Positions 16,753 through 25,940 of a DNA stretch of 64,000 nt are shown here, piece by piece. Below the pieces are notes generated by a model. It was not told the origin of the DNA and made no database searches. It saw nothing but the letters and a program-made list of their open reading frames with translations. Within the stretch, counting starts at the first letter, position 1. The number at the start of each line of letters is the position of its first letter. A program made the translations under genes and the position numbers. This DNA comes from Moorella sp. Hama-1 (GTDB taxonomy: Bacteria > Bacillota > DSM-521 > Neomoorellales > Neomoorellaceae), in contig NZ_AP024620.1 of assembly GCF_023734095.1 (NCBI RefSeq), positions 3,096,501 through 3,160,500 of the forward strand. Direction: 5' to 3'.

Positions 16753-18312
16753 TCAGCGGATCTTCACGCCGATATTAAAGGCCCGATTCCAGGGGAAAGA
16801 GATATCCAGGGAGTCAATTTTAAAATCGCCCAAATGGACCCGGGCAAACCGGGCTATACCCTCCCTGATGGCCGTAAAAATACGATCTCCATAGGCCCCC
16901 GGGTTGTTTTTATCCACCCCGTAGGGCCGGATAATCTCCCGGTCAACCTGGCCGCGCACGTTGGCTTGATAGCCCCAGTCATCGAGGAGGCGCACGGCCA
17001 GGTTGGCCTGCCGGTCCTCCGGCTGCATCCGGCCGGCCAGCAGCCCCTGGCAGAGGGCGTAGCCGATGGCGTTGCCGGCCGTGTTCAGACCCGCATAGGC
17101 CTGGAGCCGCGACAGCAAGTCGGCCTGCTCCAGCGCCGCCAGCAGAGAATTGTCGGCACTGTTGGCAAAGGCAATATCGGCCAGGGCCACCGGCCGTCCC
17201 CCGGCGATGTACGTCGCTATTTTTTTCGCATAAGCTGCCGTTTCAGGCCTCAAGGCAGCGCTGTTAACCGGCGAAGCCGCTTCCCTGGTAACACCGTCCG
17301 ACGGCGTGTTGACCATTAACACCAGGTCGGCCGCCCGGGGATCGGTTACAATCCGGCCGCCGGCAGCGGCGATGTGGGCGGCCACGCTATCGCCGACGGT
17401 GATGTCCTCATAGGCCGGTACGGTGGCCGGCCCCGGCCCCGGGGCGTAATCCAGGTAAACCCCGGGCTTTTCCCCCGCCAGCAGGTTGGCCAGGCGCGTC
17501 AGCAGGACGAGGCCCCCTTCATCAACACCGGGAAAAGAAATAAATTTGTCCGCCGTCAGGTCCCTTGCCTGCTGCAGCAGGTAGCGGTATTCCCGGTGGG
17601 ACTGGCTGGGCGCGGACGCATCATCCCGGCCCAGGACCAGGTAGTCGATTACGCCCTCCCGCGCCAATTCCAGCAGGCGGGAGGTTACCTCCAGATTTTT
17701 CGCCCGCCGGTCCAGCCAGTCCTGGAGGTATTCCGGTGGTATAGAGGCCTTTAAACCGGCAAGCTCCATGGTTTCGCGGGCATCCAACCCCTGTGTTTAT
17801 TTTTTATCCTCCAGGGCGGTCAACCTGTAGATGGCCGCGCCGTAGGTGCCGTAGTAGGCCGGTTCCTCAACAGCCGTATTTGTGGCCGGGGTGCGCATGA
17901 GAGTGGTAAAGGCCAGGATCTTCAGCCGCGGATTGAGGGCTTTCAGCCTTTTGAAATTTTCCACACGGGCCAGGAGCTCTTCCTGGGAAAGCTCGTGGTT
18001 CCGGGAGGGGATCAGGCCGCCGTAGATCAAAGTGTCGGTAGCCAGGACCATCCCTGTTGTGCTTCGGGCGTTTTTAAAGGCCCAATCCCAGAGGCGATCC
18101 ACGGGAGCCGGCGTTCTGTGGTCCGGCAACATAAAATCAGGGGGCGTTACCACATAAAGGGTGTCAGCCGTTGCGGCGACAACATAATCCAGGTTCACCG
18201 GCCGCTCATCCAGGGGTATGTACAGGACCTTGTGCTGGGCCCGGGCCACCCCGCTGAAGCCCAGTAAACCCCAAGTAATAAATAGGATAATCAGTATCCA
18301 GCGTTTTAACAT
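16753..18312 (-). pseudogene. DUF4127-family protein gene interrupted by one in-frame TAA
   Basis: Reading from ATG 18312 (GGAGG upstream) gives a signal peptide (ILIILFITWGLLGFSGVARA), then YIPLDERPVN and LATDTLIYGGLIPSR, the start of DUF4127. A TAA at 17799-17797 (codon 172, after LEDKK) stops it. The same frame reopens immediately and continues through SIPPEYLQDWLDRRAKN and LGRDDASAPSQSHREY to 16753, matching the rest of the family. So the break is a nonsense codon, not a frameshift. The total would be about 519 residues, a normal DUF4127 length. The family is secreted and of unknown function. Either a recent pseudogene, a sequencing error near A6-T-AAA, or a read-through site. Confidence 0.75.
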
Positions 18313-18415
18313 AACGTCCTCCAACGGCGATAATAGACCTTCACTAACGCCATTATACCAGAAATTTTTCTCTTTTGTTCCCGCTTGCAACTATTTTCTA
18401 GCCGGAACTTTCACT

Positions 18416-18880
18416 TACGGCCTGAAGCGGCAGGAAAACCTACCCAGTTGGCGAAATAGATCATAAAAGGCCTTAAAAACAAGAAAGCCGTAAGAGTGAA
18501 ATCAACATAAAGGCGGAAGCATACATGCGTCCCTTTATGTCCGCATTAGCAGCCATAGTGTTGACAACTTTACTCTGCCTATATCCCAACCCGCCGGCCG
18601 CGGCCCAACCTGCCCAACCATACACCATCCTCTGGCAACGGCAAATCACCGGCAGTTCCGGCCAGCCGCCGGTTATAAGCCCATGGGGCGATATCTTTCT
18701 CCTGACGGGCAGCGGTGTCTTACGCCTCAACGACCGGGGCGAACAGAGCTGGGAATTCAAGACAGGAGGCAAGCCCACCAGCTTGCCGGTCTTCCTTGCC
18801 GACGGCAGCTCCTTCGTGGCCACCGCCAAGGTCCTGTACAAGGTCAAGCCCTACGACCGCCCCGGATGGAGCTTTGATTT
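18416..18880 (+). repeat. Upstream copy of a 0.46-kb duplication (PQQ gene 5' part and its leader)
   Basis: The leader and first 120 codons of the PQQ gene here match 20285-20755 almost base for base. The main differences are a 9-bp gap (GSSGQPP here, GSSGSAGQPP there) and scattered substitutions. Homology ends within the codons for RPGWSF. Confidence 0.85.
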
Positions 18881-18914
18881 ATCGCCTCCATACTTTTTAA
18901 TTTTTGACGTTTAA
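18525..18914 (+). pseudogene. Truncated PQQ-type beta-propeller gene
   Basis: 129 codons. The first 120 residues equal the paralogue at 20398: signal peptide, QPYTILWQRQ, VISPWGDIFLLTGSGVLRLN. After WSF it runs into unrelated sequence (DLSPPYFLIFDV) and stops. Only the first blades of a propeller remain, so no folded product is expected. It is the broken left copy of a direct duplication. Confidence 0.85.
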
Positions 18915-19048
18915 TATGTGGTTAAAACCACGTCAGTATCTCCCGATAATTTTATGGCAACCCTGAGCAGGTATTCTTTCCCCATTTCCTTTCTATTAGC
19001 TGCTTTTCAGCATGGAAGGTAAATCTAAGCTTAAAGGTTTCCTTCCTC

Positions 19049-19135
19049 CTGGCTGCCGCAGAGAAAGTCTTCGCCGCCAGGGGCAACGACGGGGAGCGGG
19101 TAGATAAAATCGCCGGCCGGCTTTTATTGAAGCGC
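19049..19135 (+). pseudogene. Remnant of a tetR 5' end
   Basis: Translates as LAAAEKVFAARGNDGERV-DKIAGRLLLKR without a start. It matches the helix-turn-helix of the TetR at 15137 (LTAAEAVFAAKGIDGARV). About 29 codons survive between the truncated PQQ gene and the Rpn gene, overlapping the 3' end of the latter on the opposite strand. Confidence 0.6.
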
Positions 19136-19408
19136 CCTGGAAGACAGGTTTTTCAGGATAATCGCCCTGGCCTCTTCCAGGGTATTTACCGCGAAAAGTT
19201 CTTCCAGGACCCGGTCCAGAACTTCCAGCCTGCTCTCTTCCTGCACTTTTTGTTGCAGGTCGCCTGTTTCCTCGCCGAACCTGCGGGACAAAAACTTGCT
19301 AATCACTTCGCGGGTCTTTTCAACCCTACCTTCCATCCTACCTTCCATCCTGCCTTCCTTCCTGCCTTCCTTCCTGCCTTTTTCGTGCCAGCTAGTAGTA
19401 ATCTGCAT
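19124..19408 (-). other. Candidate intragenic ORF (C-terminal Rpn product, 94 aa)
   Basis: ATG at 19408 (Met232 of the full protein) follows AAGGAGG (19426-19420) by 11 nt. It would make only the repeat plus DUF4351 domain. Spacing is longer than ideal, so this is the weakest of the three cases in the window; see 32581 and 35264. Confidence 0.4.
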
Positions 19409-20101
19409 GATCTTGTCGGCCTCCTTCGTGTCAATCCTATCCAGCTCCCGGTAAAATTCCTCTTCTTCTTTCTGGTTTAGTTTTAAGTAGCTCTCAAAAA
19501 AGCCGCCCAGCAATTCCATGCGGGCAGGGTCAAGTCGAAGGCGCGTAAGCATCCGCATGAATTCTACCTTTACTCTTACCCTTTCTTCTGGCTTAAAGCC
19601 CATCTTGCTTAACAGGGCAGCCCCTACAGGATTATCACTGTTAATATAATCCCGCCAGTAAAGCTTTTTTAGTTCCAGCTTGTAGAAACGGAACTTTAAC
19701 ACTTCCAGAAAAGAAAAATCTACGGCAAAATTATCCGGTTCGTCCCGGATCTGGTCGTAGCTGAATACGGCTATGGGCAAAATCCTGAGCCGGTGCTTTT
19801 CATAAAGCCGGCTAAAATAAATAAACATTCTTTCGTTAAAGTCTTGTTGCATGTAGCTTTGCGGTTCGATATGGACCAGGATTAAGCCCGGCTCTTCCCT
19901 CAGTCGTGTTTCCACCAGGAGATCAACGATATGTCTTTCCCCGGCGGTTACATCGGTAAAGACCTCCTGTTGAAGAAATTGTACGTGTTCAAAGTCAATA
20001 GCCCTGCTGGCTTGCGGGAAAAATAGCTGCATGAACTCGGCGAAGAAGTTTTCCAGCAGTTCTTTAAATAACCTGTCGTGGTCGATATGATTTTGCTCCA
20101 T
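19124..20101 (-). CDS. Rpn-type PD-(D/E)XK nuclease with C-terminal DUF4351
   Basis: 325 aa. N-terminal nuclease domain: HDRLFKELLENFFAEFMQLF, then the metal site D-x-L-V-E in HIVDLLVET and the E-x-Q of LVHIEPQSY. The middle is helical. A charged repeat, GRKEGRKEGRMEGRMEGRVE at about 240-260 (12-bp DNA units), precedes the C-terminal DUF4351 region (EVISKFLSRRFGEE...). Rpn proteins are DNA nucleases linked to recombination and phage defence. An internal AAGGAGG-N11-ATG at 19408 could start a separate 94-aa C-terminal product. The gene sits between the two copies of the PQQ duplication. Confidence 0.8.
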   Translation of the reverse strand: MEQNHIDHDRLFKELLENFFAEFMQLFFPQASRAIDFEHVQFLQQEVFTDVTAGERHIVDLLVETRLREEPGLILVHIEPQSYMQQDFNERMFIYFSRLYEKHRLRILPIAVFSYDQIRDEPDNFAVDFSFLEVLKFRFYKLELKKLYWRDYINSDNPVGAALLSKMGFKPEERVRVKVEFMRMLTRLRLDPARMELLGGFFESYLKLNQKEEEEFYRELDRIDTKEADKIMQITTSWHEKGRKEGRKEGRMEGRMEGRVEKTREVISKFLSRRFGEETGDLQQKVQEESRLEVLDRVLEELFAVNTLEEARAIILKNLSSRALQ

Positions 20102-20284
20102 CTGCTCCTACCGCTCCTGTAACTTCTGTGCCCATTTATGTTCTTTTAGTTAAAGTTTACACCGGAAAAAGCTGGCTAGCAAGGGCTTACCTTTAATATA
20201 TGCCTCACGCCCTCCATCTGCAATAATCGACCTGCGTTAAGGCCATTGTACCGTGGCAATAAATTTTGTCGCTGGCAGTTATTA

Positions 20285-20755
20285 TCCCGGCCTGCCGGCG
20301 GCAGGAAATCCTACCCAGTTGGCGAAATAGATCATAAAAGACCTCTTAAAAACAAGAAAGCCGTAAGAATGAAATCAACATAAAGGCGGAAGCATACATG
20401 CGTCCCTTTATGTCCGCATTAGCAGCCATAGTGTTGACAACTTTACTCTGCCTATATCCCAACCCGCCGGCCGCGGCCCAGCCTGCCCAACCTTACACCA
20501 TCCTCTGGCAGCGGCAGGTAGCCGGCAGTTCCGGCAGCGCCGGCCAGCCGCCGGTCATAAGCCCCTGGGGCGACATTTTCCTCCTGACGGGCAGCAGTGT
20601 CTTACGCCTCAACGACCGGGGCGAGCAGATCTGGGAGTTCAAAACAGGGGGCAAACCCACCAGCTTGCCGGTTTTCTTCCCCGACGGCAGCACTTTCGTG
20701 GCCACCGCCAAGGTCCTGTACGAGGTCAAGCCCTACGGCCGCCCCGGATGGAGCT
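20285..20755 (+). repeat. Downstream copy of the 0.46-kb PQQ duplication
   Basis: Near-identical to 18416-18880, in direct orientation, 1.4 kb apart, with the Rpn gene and the tetR remnant between. This copy is joined to the full-length gene. Confidence 0.85.
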
Positions 20756-21522
20756 TCACCGTCGCCAGCGGGGAAAAGGGGAGCACTGCCTCGCCGCCGA
20801 ACCTCACCCGGGGACCGGGAGATCTCTTTTACCTGCTCCTGGGACGGAGCCTTTACTCCGTGGCGCCGCGGCGCAATATGCTCTGGTACCTGGCTCAAAG
20901 CGATTACCCCGTCGCCGTTGACGCCGGCCGGCAATATGTCTTTGTCGCCAGAAGCGAGAACGGTGCCGGCACCACCCTGGAAGCCCTCGATAGCGCGGGC
21001 AAATCGGTCTGGTCCCGGGGTTTTGCCGAGCAAAAACAGGTCTACCTCTCCTTAAGCCCCGACGGGAAATACCTCTACTTCGTCAACATACCCAAATCCC
21101 CGGGAAAATTTAATAAATGCGCCTTATACGCCCTGGACGCGGCCGCCGGCACAATTATCTGGTCCCGGAAATTTAACCAAAATGAGCTCAGCAACATTAC
21201 CCGAGTGCCGGACGGCCTCCTCTACCTGGTCGCTGGAAAGCGTTACCTTTACGGCCTGGACAGCCTGACGGGTGACGAAAGGCTCTCAACCCAACTCCTG
21301 GACCTCTCCGGGGCGGCGCCGGCCATGGACAGGAAAGGGACGATCTATGTACCCGGTAAGGAGCGCCTTTATGCCGTCAGCAGCAGCGACGGCCGTCTCC
21401 TGTGGGACCTGGACCTCGGCGGCGGGGTCGCAGCCGCACCCGCCACAAACAGCGACGGCCTTACCACTTATTTCCTCGCCATCAAAGGGCACCCTTTATG
21501 CCCTGCGGCCGGGCTACAATGA
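20398..21522 (+). CDS. Secreted PQQ-type beta-propeller protein (C-terminus frameshifted)
   Basis: 374 aa, about 60% like the protein at 3301 by eye. Signal peptide (AAIVLTTLLCLYPNPPAAA), then propeller blades with LYALDAAAGTIIWSRKF and LYGLDSLTGDERLS. Near the end the frame slips. The ORF finishes IKGHPLCPAAGLQ at 21522, whereas one base later in the other frame the expected blade end, GTLYALRPGYND, continues to a TAG at 21548-21550. So a one-base insertion near 21493 altered the last 10-20 residues. The IS1182 element begins at 21551, directly after that TAG. Confidence 0.78.
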   Translation: MRPFMSALAAIVLTTLLCLYPNPPAAAQPAQPYTILWQRQVAGSSGSAGQPPVISPWGDIFLLTGSSVLRLNDRGEQIWEFKTGGKPTSLPVFFPDGSTFVATAKVLYEVKPYGRPGWSFTVASGEKGSTASPPNLTRGPGDLFYLLLGRSLYSVAPRRNMLWYLAQSDYPVAVDAGRQYVFVARSENGAGTTLEALDSAGKSVWSRGFAEQKQVYLSLSPDGKYLYFVNIPKSPGKFNKCALYALDAAAGTIIWSRKFNQNELSNITRVPDGLLYLVAGKRYLYGLDSLTGDERLSTQLLDLSGAAPAMDRKGTIYVPGKERLYAVSSSDGRLLWDLDLGGGVAAAPATNSDGLTTYFLAIKGHPLCPAAGLQ

Positions 21523-21550
21523 CATCAAAACACGGTCAATGGGACTCTAG

Positions 21551-23486
21551 GAGACTGTTGACCAAACTACCCCACCGGGGTAGTAAGCAATAGAGAAATG
21601 TATTGCAAATCCAGCGGCTACCATAAATACCATAATAACCAACCAGGAATTTCCGCTTTCATGGCGAAACTAAAAAAGTAGAGCCATGAAAGGGTGAATG
21701 TAGCCATGATGGGGAAGAGCGAGAAGCAAAAACAGCTTACCTTTACCAGCCTGGAAAACTTGAGCCAATGGGAAGGGTTGCCGATCGTCCCGGAAGACAG
21801 CATCTACGCCGCCCTGGGGCGAGACGAAGAGGTGTTTCGGGACGAACTCTTCGCCGACGCCTATGCCCAGGTAGGGCATCCCTCCAAGTCCCCGGCTTTC
21901 CTGTGTAAAGTCATGGTCCTGCAGTTTCTGGACAATTGCTCTGACCGCGAGGCCGAGGACCGGGCGCGTTATGACCTGCGTTGGAAGCGAGCCCTGGGGA
22001 TCGGGTTAGGGGAAGCCGGCTTTGATTACTCCACCCTGTCCAAGTTTCGCACTCGCCTCCTGCTCTTCCGTAAAGAACGGACCGTCTTTGCCGCCATCCT
22101 GGAAAAGGCGGCAGCACACGGCTTCCTCACGGGGGAACAGGTTACCCAGATCATGGACTCCACCTTTACCATCGGCGCCGCCGCAGTGCAGGACACCTAC
22201 AGGCTTATCCGTAACGCCATTCGTAAGCTCCTGCACTCCTTAAACCGGAGAACCAACCCGGAGGACCGGCAACTATTTACCGGGTTGAAGCTGGACTACC
22301 AGGATAGAAAAAAACCGGATATAGACTGGGACAACGCCGAAGCGCGGGAGGCCCTGCTCAATGATTTAGTAGCCGACGCCCAAAAGGTATTGGCCCTAAC
22401 CGCCACCTTACGCCTTACAGAAATCGAACAAAAGCTACGCGATACCCTGGTAAGGGTTACTTATCAGGATATCGAACCCCGGGCTGAAGGTGACGGTGTC
22501 GTAATCAAAAAGGGAGTAGCCAAAGACCGGATCATCTCCACTGTAGACCCCGAGATGCGTCATGGCCGCAAATCAGCCTCCCGTACCTTTAACGGCTATA
22601 AAACCCATATTGCCATGGAGCAGGAGTCGGAGTTCATCAGTGCGGTAGAGGTAACCCCTGGCAACGTACACGACGGCGAGGTGGCTAAAGACCTCATTGA
22701 CCAGCAGCCCGAAGAGCTGAAGCCCGACAAAATGATAGGCGACACCTGTTACGGCACCGGCCCGGTCCGTAAAGATATGGCAGAGCGCCACATCGAAGTA
22801 TTAGCACCGGTAGCCGAAGGCAGGAACGCAGGAGGCTTGTTTAAAAAGGCCGATTTTCAAATAGACCTCAAGGCCGAAACCTGCTTTTGCCCCGCAGGGC
22901 AAAAAGCAGTCAAAATACGCCGGGACCACAAAACTCAGGAACTCAAAGCCTTTGACTTCGCACCTGCACAGTGTCAGAACTGCCCCTTAAAAGACCAGTG
23001 CATCAGCAACAAAAAAGGTTATCGCAGCATCCCGGTGCATCCCTATGAACGCTACCTCCAGGAAGGCAGAAAGCAGCAAGAAACACCTGCATTTAAAGCT
23101 GAATACCGCCAGCACCGCCCGGCCGTTGAACGCAAACAAGCCGAGATGGTGCGCCATGGTGTCCGCAAGGCCCGCTACTTCGGCCTGGCCAAAGTACGGC
23201 TGCAGATGTTCTTTGTCACGGCTGCTGTTAACTACAAACTCTTCGTCAAAAAACTTCAGGAGCAGGCAGCCGCCTTAAAAAATCAAGTTACAAGCCCAGG
23301 GATAAGTGTCGCTACTTAGCTGGTAATAATCGGAAATAACAGGGAAGTTAAAGAGGATGATAGCAAAAATGTCTACAATCCATTCCTTTATGCCTCCTTA
23401 AGCCTGATTTTATCGCCTAAATCCTGTCAATTAGTTTTTGGATGAGGTAATATCCCCTTGAAAAGTGGGGGTTGGGCAACAGGCTC
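21551..23486 (+). mobile_element. IS1182-family insertion sequence, 1936 bp, with CTAG target duplication
   Basis: Left end GAGACTGTTGACCAA at 21551; the right end read inward from 23486 is GAGCCTGTTGCCCAA, so the terminal inverted repeats match at 13 of 15 positions. Both sides are flanked by CTAG (21547-21550 and 23487-23490), a 4-bp palindromic target as reported for this family. One transposase gene fills it. The intact ends suggest a recent or functional insertion. Confidence 0.88.
21706..23319 (+). CDS. IS1182-family transposase
   Basis: 537 aa from ATG 21706; GTG 21694 is also in frame. N-terminal DUF772-like region (FADAYAQVGHPSKSPAFLCKVMVLQ), DDE catalytic part with QIMDSTFTIGAAA and HDGEVAKDLIDQQPEELKPDKMIGDTCYG, and a Cys cluster (CPAGQK, CQNCPLKDQC) near the C-terminus. 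Full length with no interruption. It catalyses excision and insertion of the element at palindromic 4-bp targets. Confidence 0.9.
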   Translation: MMGKSEKQKQLTFTSLENLSQWEGLPIVPEDSIYAALGRDEEVFRDELFADAYAQVGHPSKSPAFLCKVMVLQFLDNCSDREAEDRARYDLRWKRALGIGLGEAGFDYSTLSKFRTRLLLFRKERTVFAAILEKAAAHGFLTGEQVTQIMDSTFTIGAAAVQDTYRLIRNAIRKLLHSLNRRTNPEDRQLFTGLKLDYQDRKKPDIDWDNAEAREALLNDLVADAQKVLALTATLRLTEIEQKLRDTLVRVTYQDIEPRAEGDGVVIKKGVAKDRIISTVDPEMRHGRKSASRTFNGYKTHIAMEQESEFISAVEVTPGNVHDGEVAKDLIDQQPEELKPDKMIGDTCYGTGPVRKDMAERHIEVLAPVAEGRNAGGLFKKADFQIDLKAETCFCPAGQKAVKIRRDHKTQELKAFDFAPAQCQNCPLKDQCISNKKGYRSIPVHPYERYLQEGRKQQETPAFKAEYRQHRPAVERKQAEMVRHGVRKARYFGLAKVRLQMFFVTAAVNYKLFVKKLQEQAAALKNQVTSPGISVAT

Positions 23487-23879
23487 CTAGAATATCAGGG
23501 GTAATCCTTATCTACATATTACCATATAGAGTTGCTTAAAGAACTATAGGATCATAAGTAACGCCATTAAGAAATCTGCTTACCCATCTAGAACCTCCCA
23601 TACCGTTTCTTAATAGAGCCTTTCATAATCTATCCTTTGTCAACCCCGGGAACTATGTTGAGGCTTGCGATGCAGGGTTTGGACGAAGAAGGTAAAAGGT
23701 TCATTTTCATACAGGCAGGTACGGATTAAACGTTTAATGATTAGCAATGGTCCCCGATATCCTGCTTTTACTGCAGCATAACCATCAGACAGTAGGTATT
23801 AGCGCTATGAACAGCTGGTTTTTTACAGCTTGCTCGCTTTTGCCATAAAAGTGTTTTATCTGGAGGTATTGCTTGAACC
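23487..23879. other. Gene-free interval between two insertion sequences
   Basis: 393 bp, AT-richer than the surroundings, stop codons in all frames. I see no gene, terminator or RNA. It begins with one copy of the IS1182 CTAG target. Probably decayed sequence trapped between the elements. Confidence 0.5.
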
Positions 23880-25762
23880 CACATTCCGCACCTCTGGATA
23901 TAGTTACCAACTTTTTTGGGGGGCCTTAAAAAATATTCCTACCCACCACCGCTAGGTGGGAAAAGGTAGATTTCCTTACCGAACCCCGCGAGTTCAAGGG
24001 CTCTAATCACCTCCGAACCGTGGTAATTGATTAACGCCCTGTCCGGACCTTGTTTAACTACCAGGAGATAATCAAACATCTCCAGGAGTGCCCGGGCCGT
24101 AGGGTTAGTACTTTTCCTCTTGCCCGGCAGGATTAAAGGAGCCTCTTGTTGCTCCAGATTTTTTCTAACCCGATACTCCAGGTAAGCTGCCACCAGAAGG
24201 GCTAACTGAAAGACGAAGGACATGGCTTCTACCCGGTCCTTGTTTTTGAGAAAGATAGGCCCCAGGAGGACCGGCTGTTTAAGAAAACGGAACTGCCTCT
24301 CGACAGCGTTCTGTTCCTTATACTCCTTGAGCACTTCCCCGTCGGGGTAGGCTGCGGTATCCATGAGATTGGTAATAAGGACGAAGGTGGAAGCCAGGTC
24401 CTTCTCCTGGGCCATTGCTTCCGGATCTTCATCTACCTGGATGTAGGCATGGTAAACAACTGTGTTCTGGGGCTGCTCTTCTTTCTTGGGCCGCCCCCGT
24501 TTGGCATAGCTGCTCTCTATCTCTTCAGTAACTGTACCCTTGAAGATGAAAGGTTGGTGGCGGTATTCCTGGCAGAAGAGCTCTATGGCTTTCCTGGCAT
24601 CGGCATCACAGGCGAAGGGACGCCGGGAGAGTTCCCGGGCGGCCTTTGCTAAAGTTTCCTTTTGCTTGGCCCACTTTTTTAAGAGGCTCTTCTCTTTGCG
24701 TTTATCCAAGGTCGTGGAGTGAACTACGATTAACCGGAAGTCCTTGCCGTCTATTTCCCGGACAAAGCTCTGGCTTTTATACCTGGCGGCGTCTTCCTTC
24801 TGGCTTAAATTCCCGATCTCCTGCCAGGCGCCGGTGTGAAAGGCCTCGGCTTTGATCTCCTTGTTAAGGCCAAAGTTCTCCGGTAACAGGGAGATGAATT
24901 GGAGGGCTGGTTTGTTTTCTTCCTCCTGGACCAGCAGCGCCAGGTTATCCTTGGTTACCAGGGCGCAGTCCGCCACAAAGATGATCTCTTTAAGCTTTGC
25001 CGGGCTGAAGTTTTGCACCAATTCCTCAATAACCTGAGGATACCAGGACTTATCACTCGTATTGCCGTCCAGGCTCTGACCTAAAATGGGTAACCCGTCC
25101 TTGTTTACGGTTAAACCGATGAGAAACTGCTTGAGGTCGGGGCGATGATCTTTGCTAAAACCGAAGGTGATATCTAAATCTCCTTCACCCTCATAGGCTC
25201 CCTGCACGGAAATGGAGGTAGTATCGACGTGGATGCCTTCGATAGGCACGTTGTGAGTTGCGGCGGCAGTTAAGGCAATGCTGGAGAACAACTTCTTTAA
25301 CTGGCCGCTGGCGAAGAGTTTATCCAGGGCCCGACCCAAGGCGTCGTCGTTAAAATCTTCAGCCCGGATCTGTTGCTCAGTTCCAAACAAGACCTCCAGG
25401 TCCTGGTTCTCAAAAAAGCGCTCGACATGATAAAGGGCCTCCCGGTCTACTAGGAGATTAATGATCAGCGCCTTAACCCGAGTGCCCGGGGAAAGATGGC
25501 ACTGGACCGGGTCCCATTCGACTACGGCATCAATGATTTCTGTTATCTTTAGGACGTCACATAGCCTGGCGATCAGGGCTGCGGGACCGGCCCGGAAGAA
25601 GCGCATATTATCGATGGCTACGGGCATTGAACATTCCTCCAGAATTCTCTTGGAGAAATGATTCGACATGGAATTAGTAATTCCTGGTTAGAAGATTCTC
25701 TCTACTTTATTTTCTTCTGCACCTAAAAATCATTTTTAGTTGCTCACAGGGTGCGGAATGTG
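23880..25762 (-). mobile_element. IS1634-family insertion sequence, about 1883 bp
   Basis: CACATTCCGCACC at 23880-23892 and its exact reverse complement at 25750-25762 are 13-bp perfect terminal inverted repeats around a full-length transposase gene. The flanking bases (TTGAACC left, AGCTGG right) do not match, so no target duplication is visible. That could mean age or later recombination at one edge. Confidence 0.82.
23939..25627 (-). CDS. IS1634-family transposase (DUF4277 N-terminus)
   Basis: 562 aa from ATG 25627, preferred over ATG 25669 because GGAGGA precedes it. N-terminal DUF4277 (RAGPAALIARLCDVLKITEI...), DDE residues in IEGIHVDTTSISVQG, KEIIFVADCALVTKDN and the E-x7-R-type helix EQNAVERQFRFLKQPV. 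Complete, no stop or shift. Family: IS4-like DDE transposases. Confidence 0.88.
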   Translation of the reverse strand: MPVAIDNMRFFRAGPAALIARLCDVLKITEIIDAVVEWDPVQCHLSPGTRVKALIINLLVDREALYHVERFFENQDLEVLFGTEQQIRAEDFNDDALGRALDKLFASGQLKKLFSSIALTAAATHNVPIEGIHVDTTSISVQGAYEGEGDLDITFGFSKDHRPDLKQFLIGLTVNKDGLPILGQSLDGNTSDKSWYPQVIEELVQNFSPAKLKEIIFVADCALVTKDNLALLVQEEENKPALQFISLLPENFGLNKEIKAEAFHTGAWQEIGNLSQKEDAARYKSQSFVREIDGKDFRLIVVHSTTLDKRKEKSLLKKWAKQKETLAKAARELSRRPFACDADARKAIELFCQEYRHQPFIFKGTVTEEIESSYAKRGRPKKEEQPQNTVVYHAYIQVDEDPEAMAQEKDLASTFVLITNLMDTAAYPDGEVLKEYKEQNAVERQFRFLKQPVLLGPIFLKNKDRVEAMSFVFQLALLVAAYLEYRVRKNLEQQEAPLILPGKRKSTNPTARALLEMFDYLLVVKQGPDRALINYHGSEVIRALELAGFGKEIYLFPPSGGG

Positions 25763-25805
25763 AGCTGGAGCATCCTCCTTCCGAAACGAGGCCGGCAAGA
25801 AGCAG

Positions 25806-25857
25806 GTAATCATCTTATGGCTGGAGACGTAATGAGGGACCGCGAGGTCCCTTGTTT
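25806..25857 (+). repeat. DUF4349 gene tail plus terminator, copy 1 of 6
   Basis: Holds ATCATCTTATGGCTGGAGAC and then GGGACC-GCGA-GGTCCC-TTG. The same string ends the intact DUF4349 gene at 38430-38476, where it encodes IILWLETK-stop followed by the terminator. Here no gene precedes it. Confidence 0.85.
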
Positions 25858-25935
25858 TAATGGCTGCTATATAGTTTAAAGCCTAACTGCTTAAAAACCC
25901 GCATCAACTTTTGTGCTCTTGGATATATAAGCGTA
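25858..25935 (-). pseudogene. vapBC remnant with internal deletion
   Basis: Minus strand: the last vapC codons (KQLGFKLYSS-like, compare FQQFGFKLYSD at 33236) are joined directly to the vapC start region and the end of vapB (YISKSTKVDAGF, compare YYISREHNS at 33650). About 350 bp of vapC is missing and vapB has lost one base. It marks an old copy of the vapBC locus at 33236-33855. Confidence 0.6.
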
Positions 25936-25940
25936 CCCCA

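Noticed and set aside
16690-17319. 209-codon plus-strand frame starting MDTKLNTIKGLL
   Set aside because: No ribosome binding site and almost wholly antisense to the DUF4127 gene.
17787-17799. Frameshift in the DUF4127 gene
   Set aside because: Codon counting shows the two halves share one frame; the defect is a single TAA codon.
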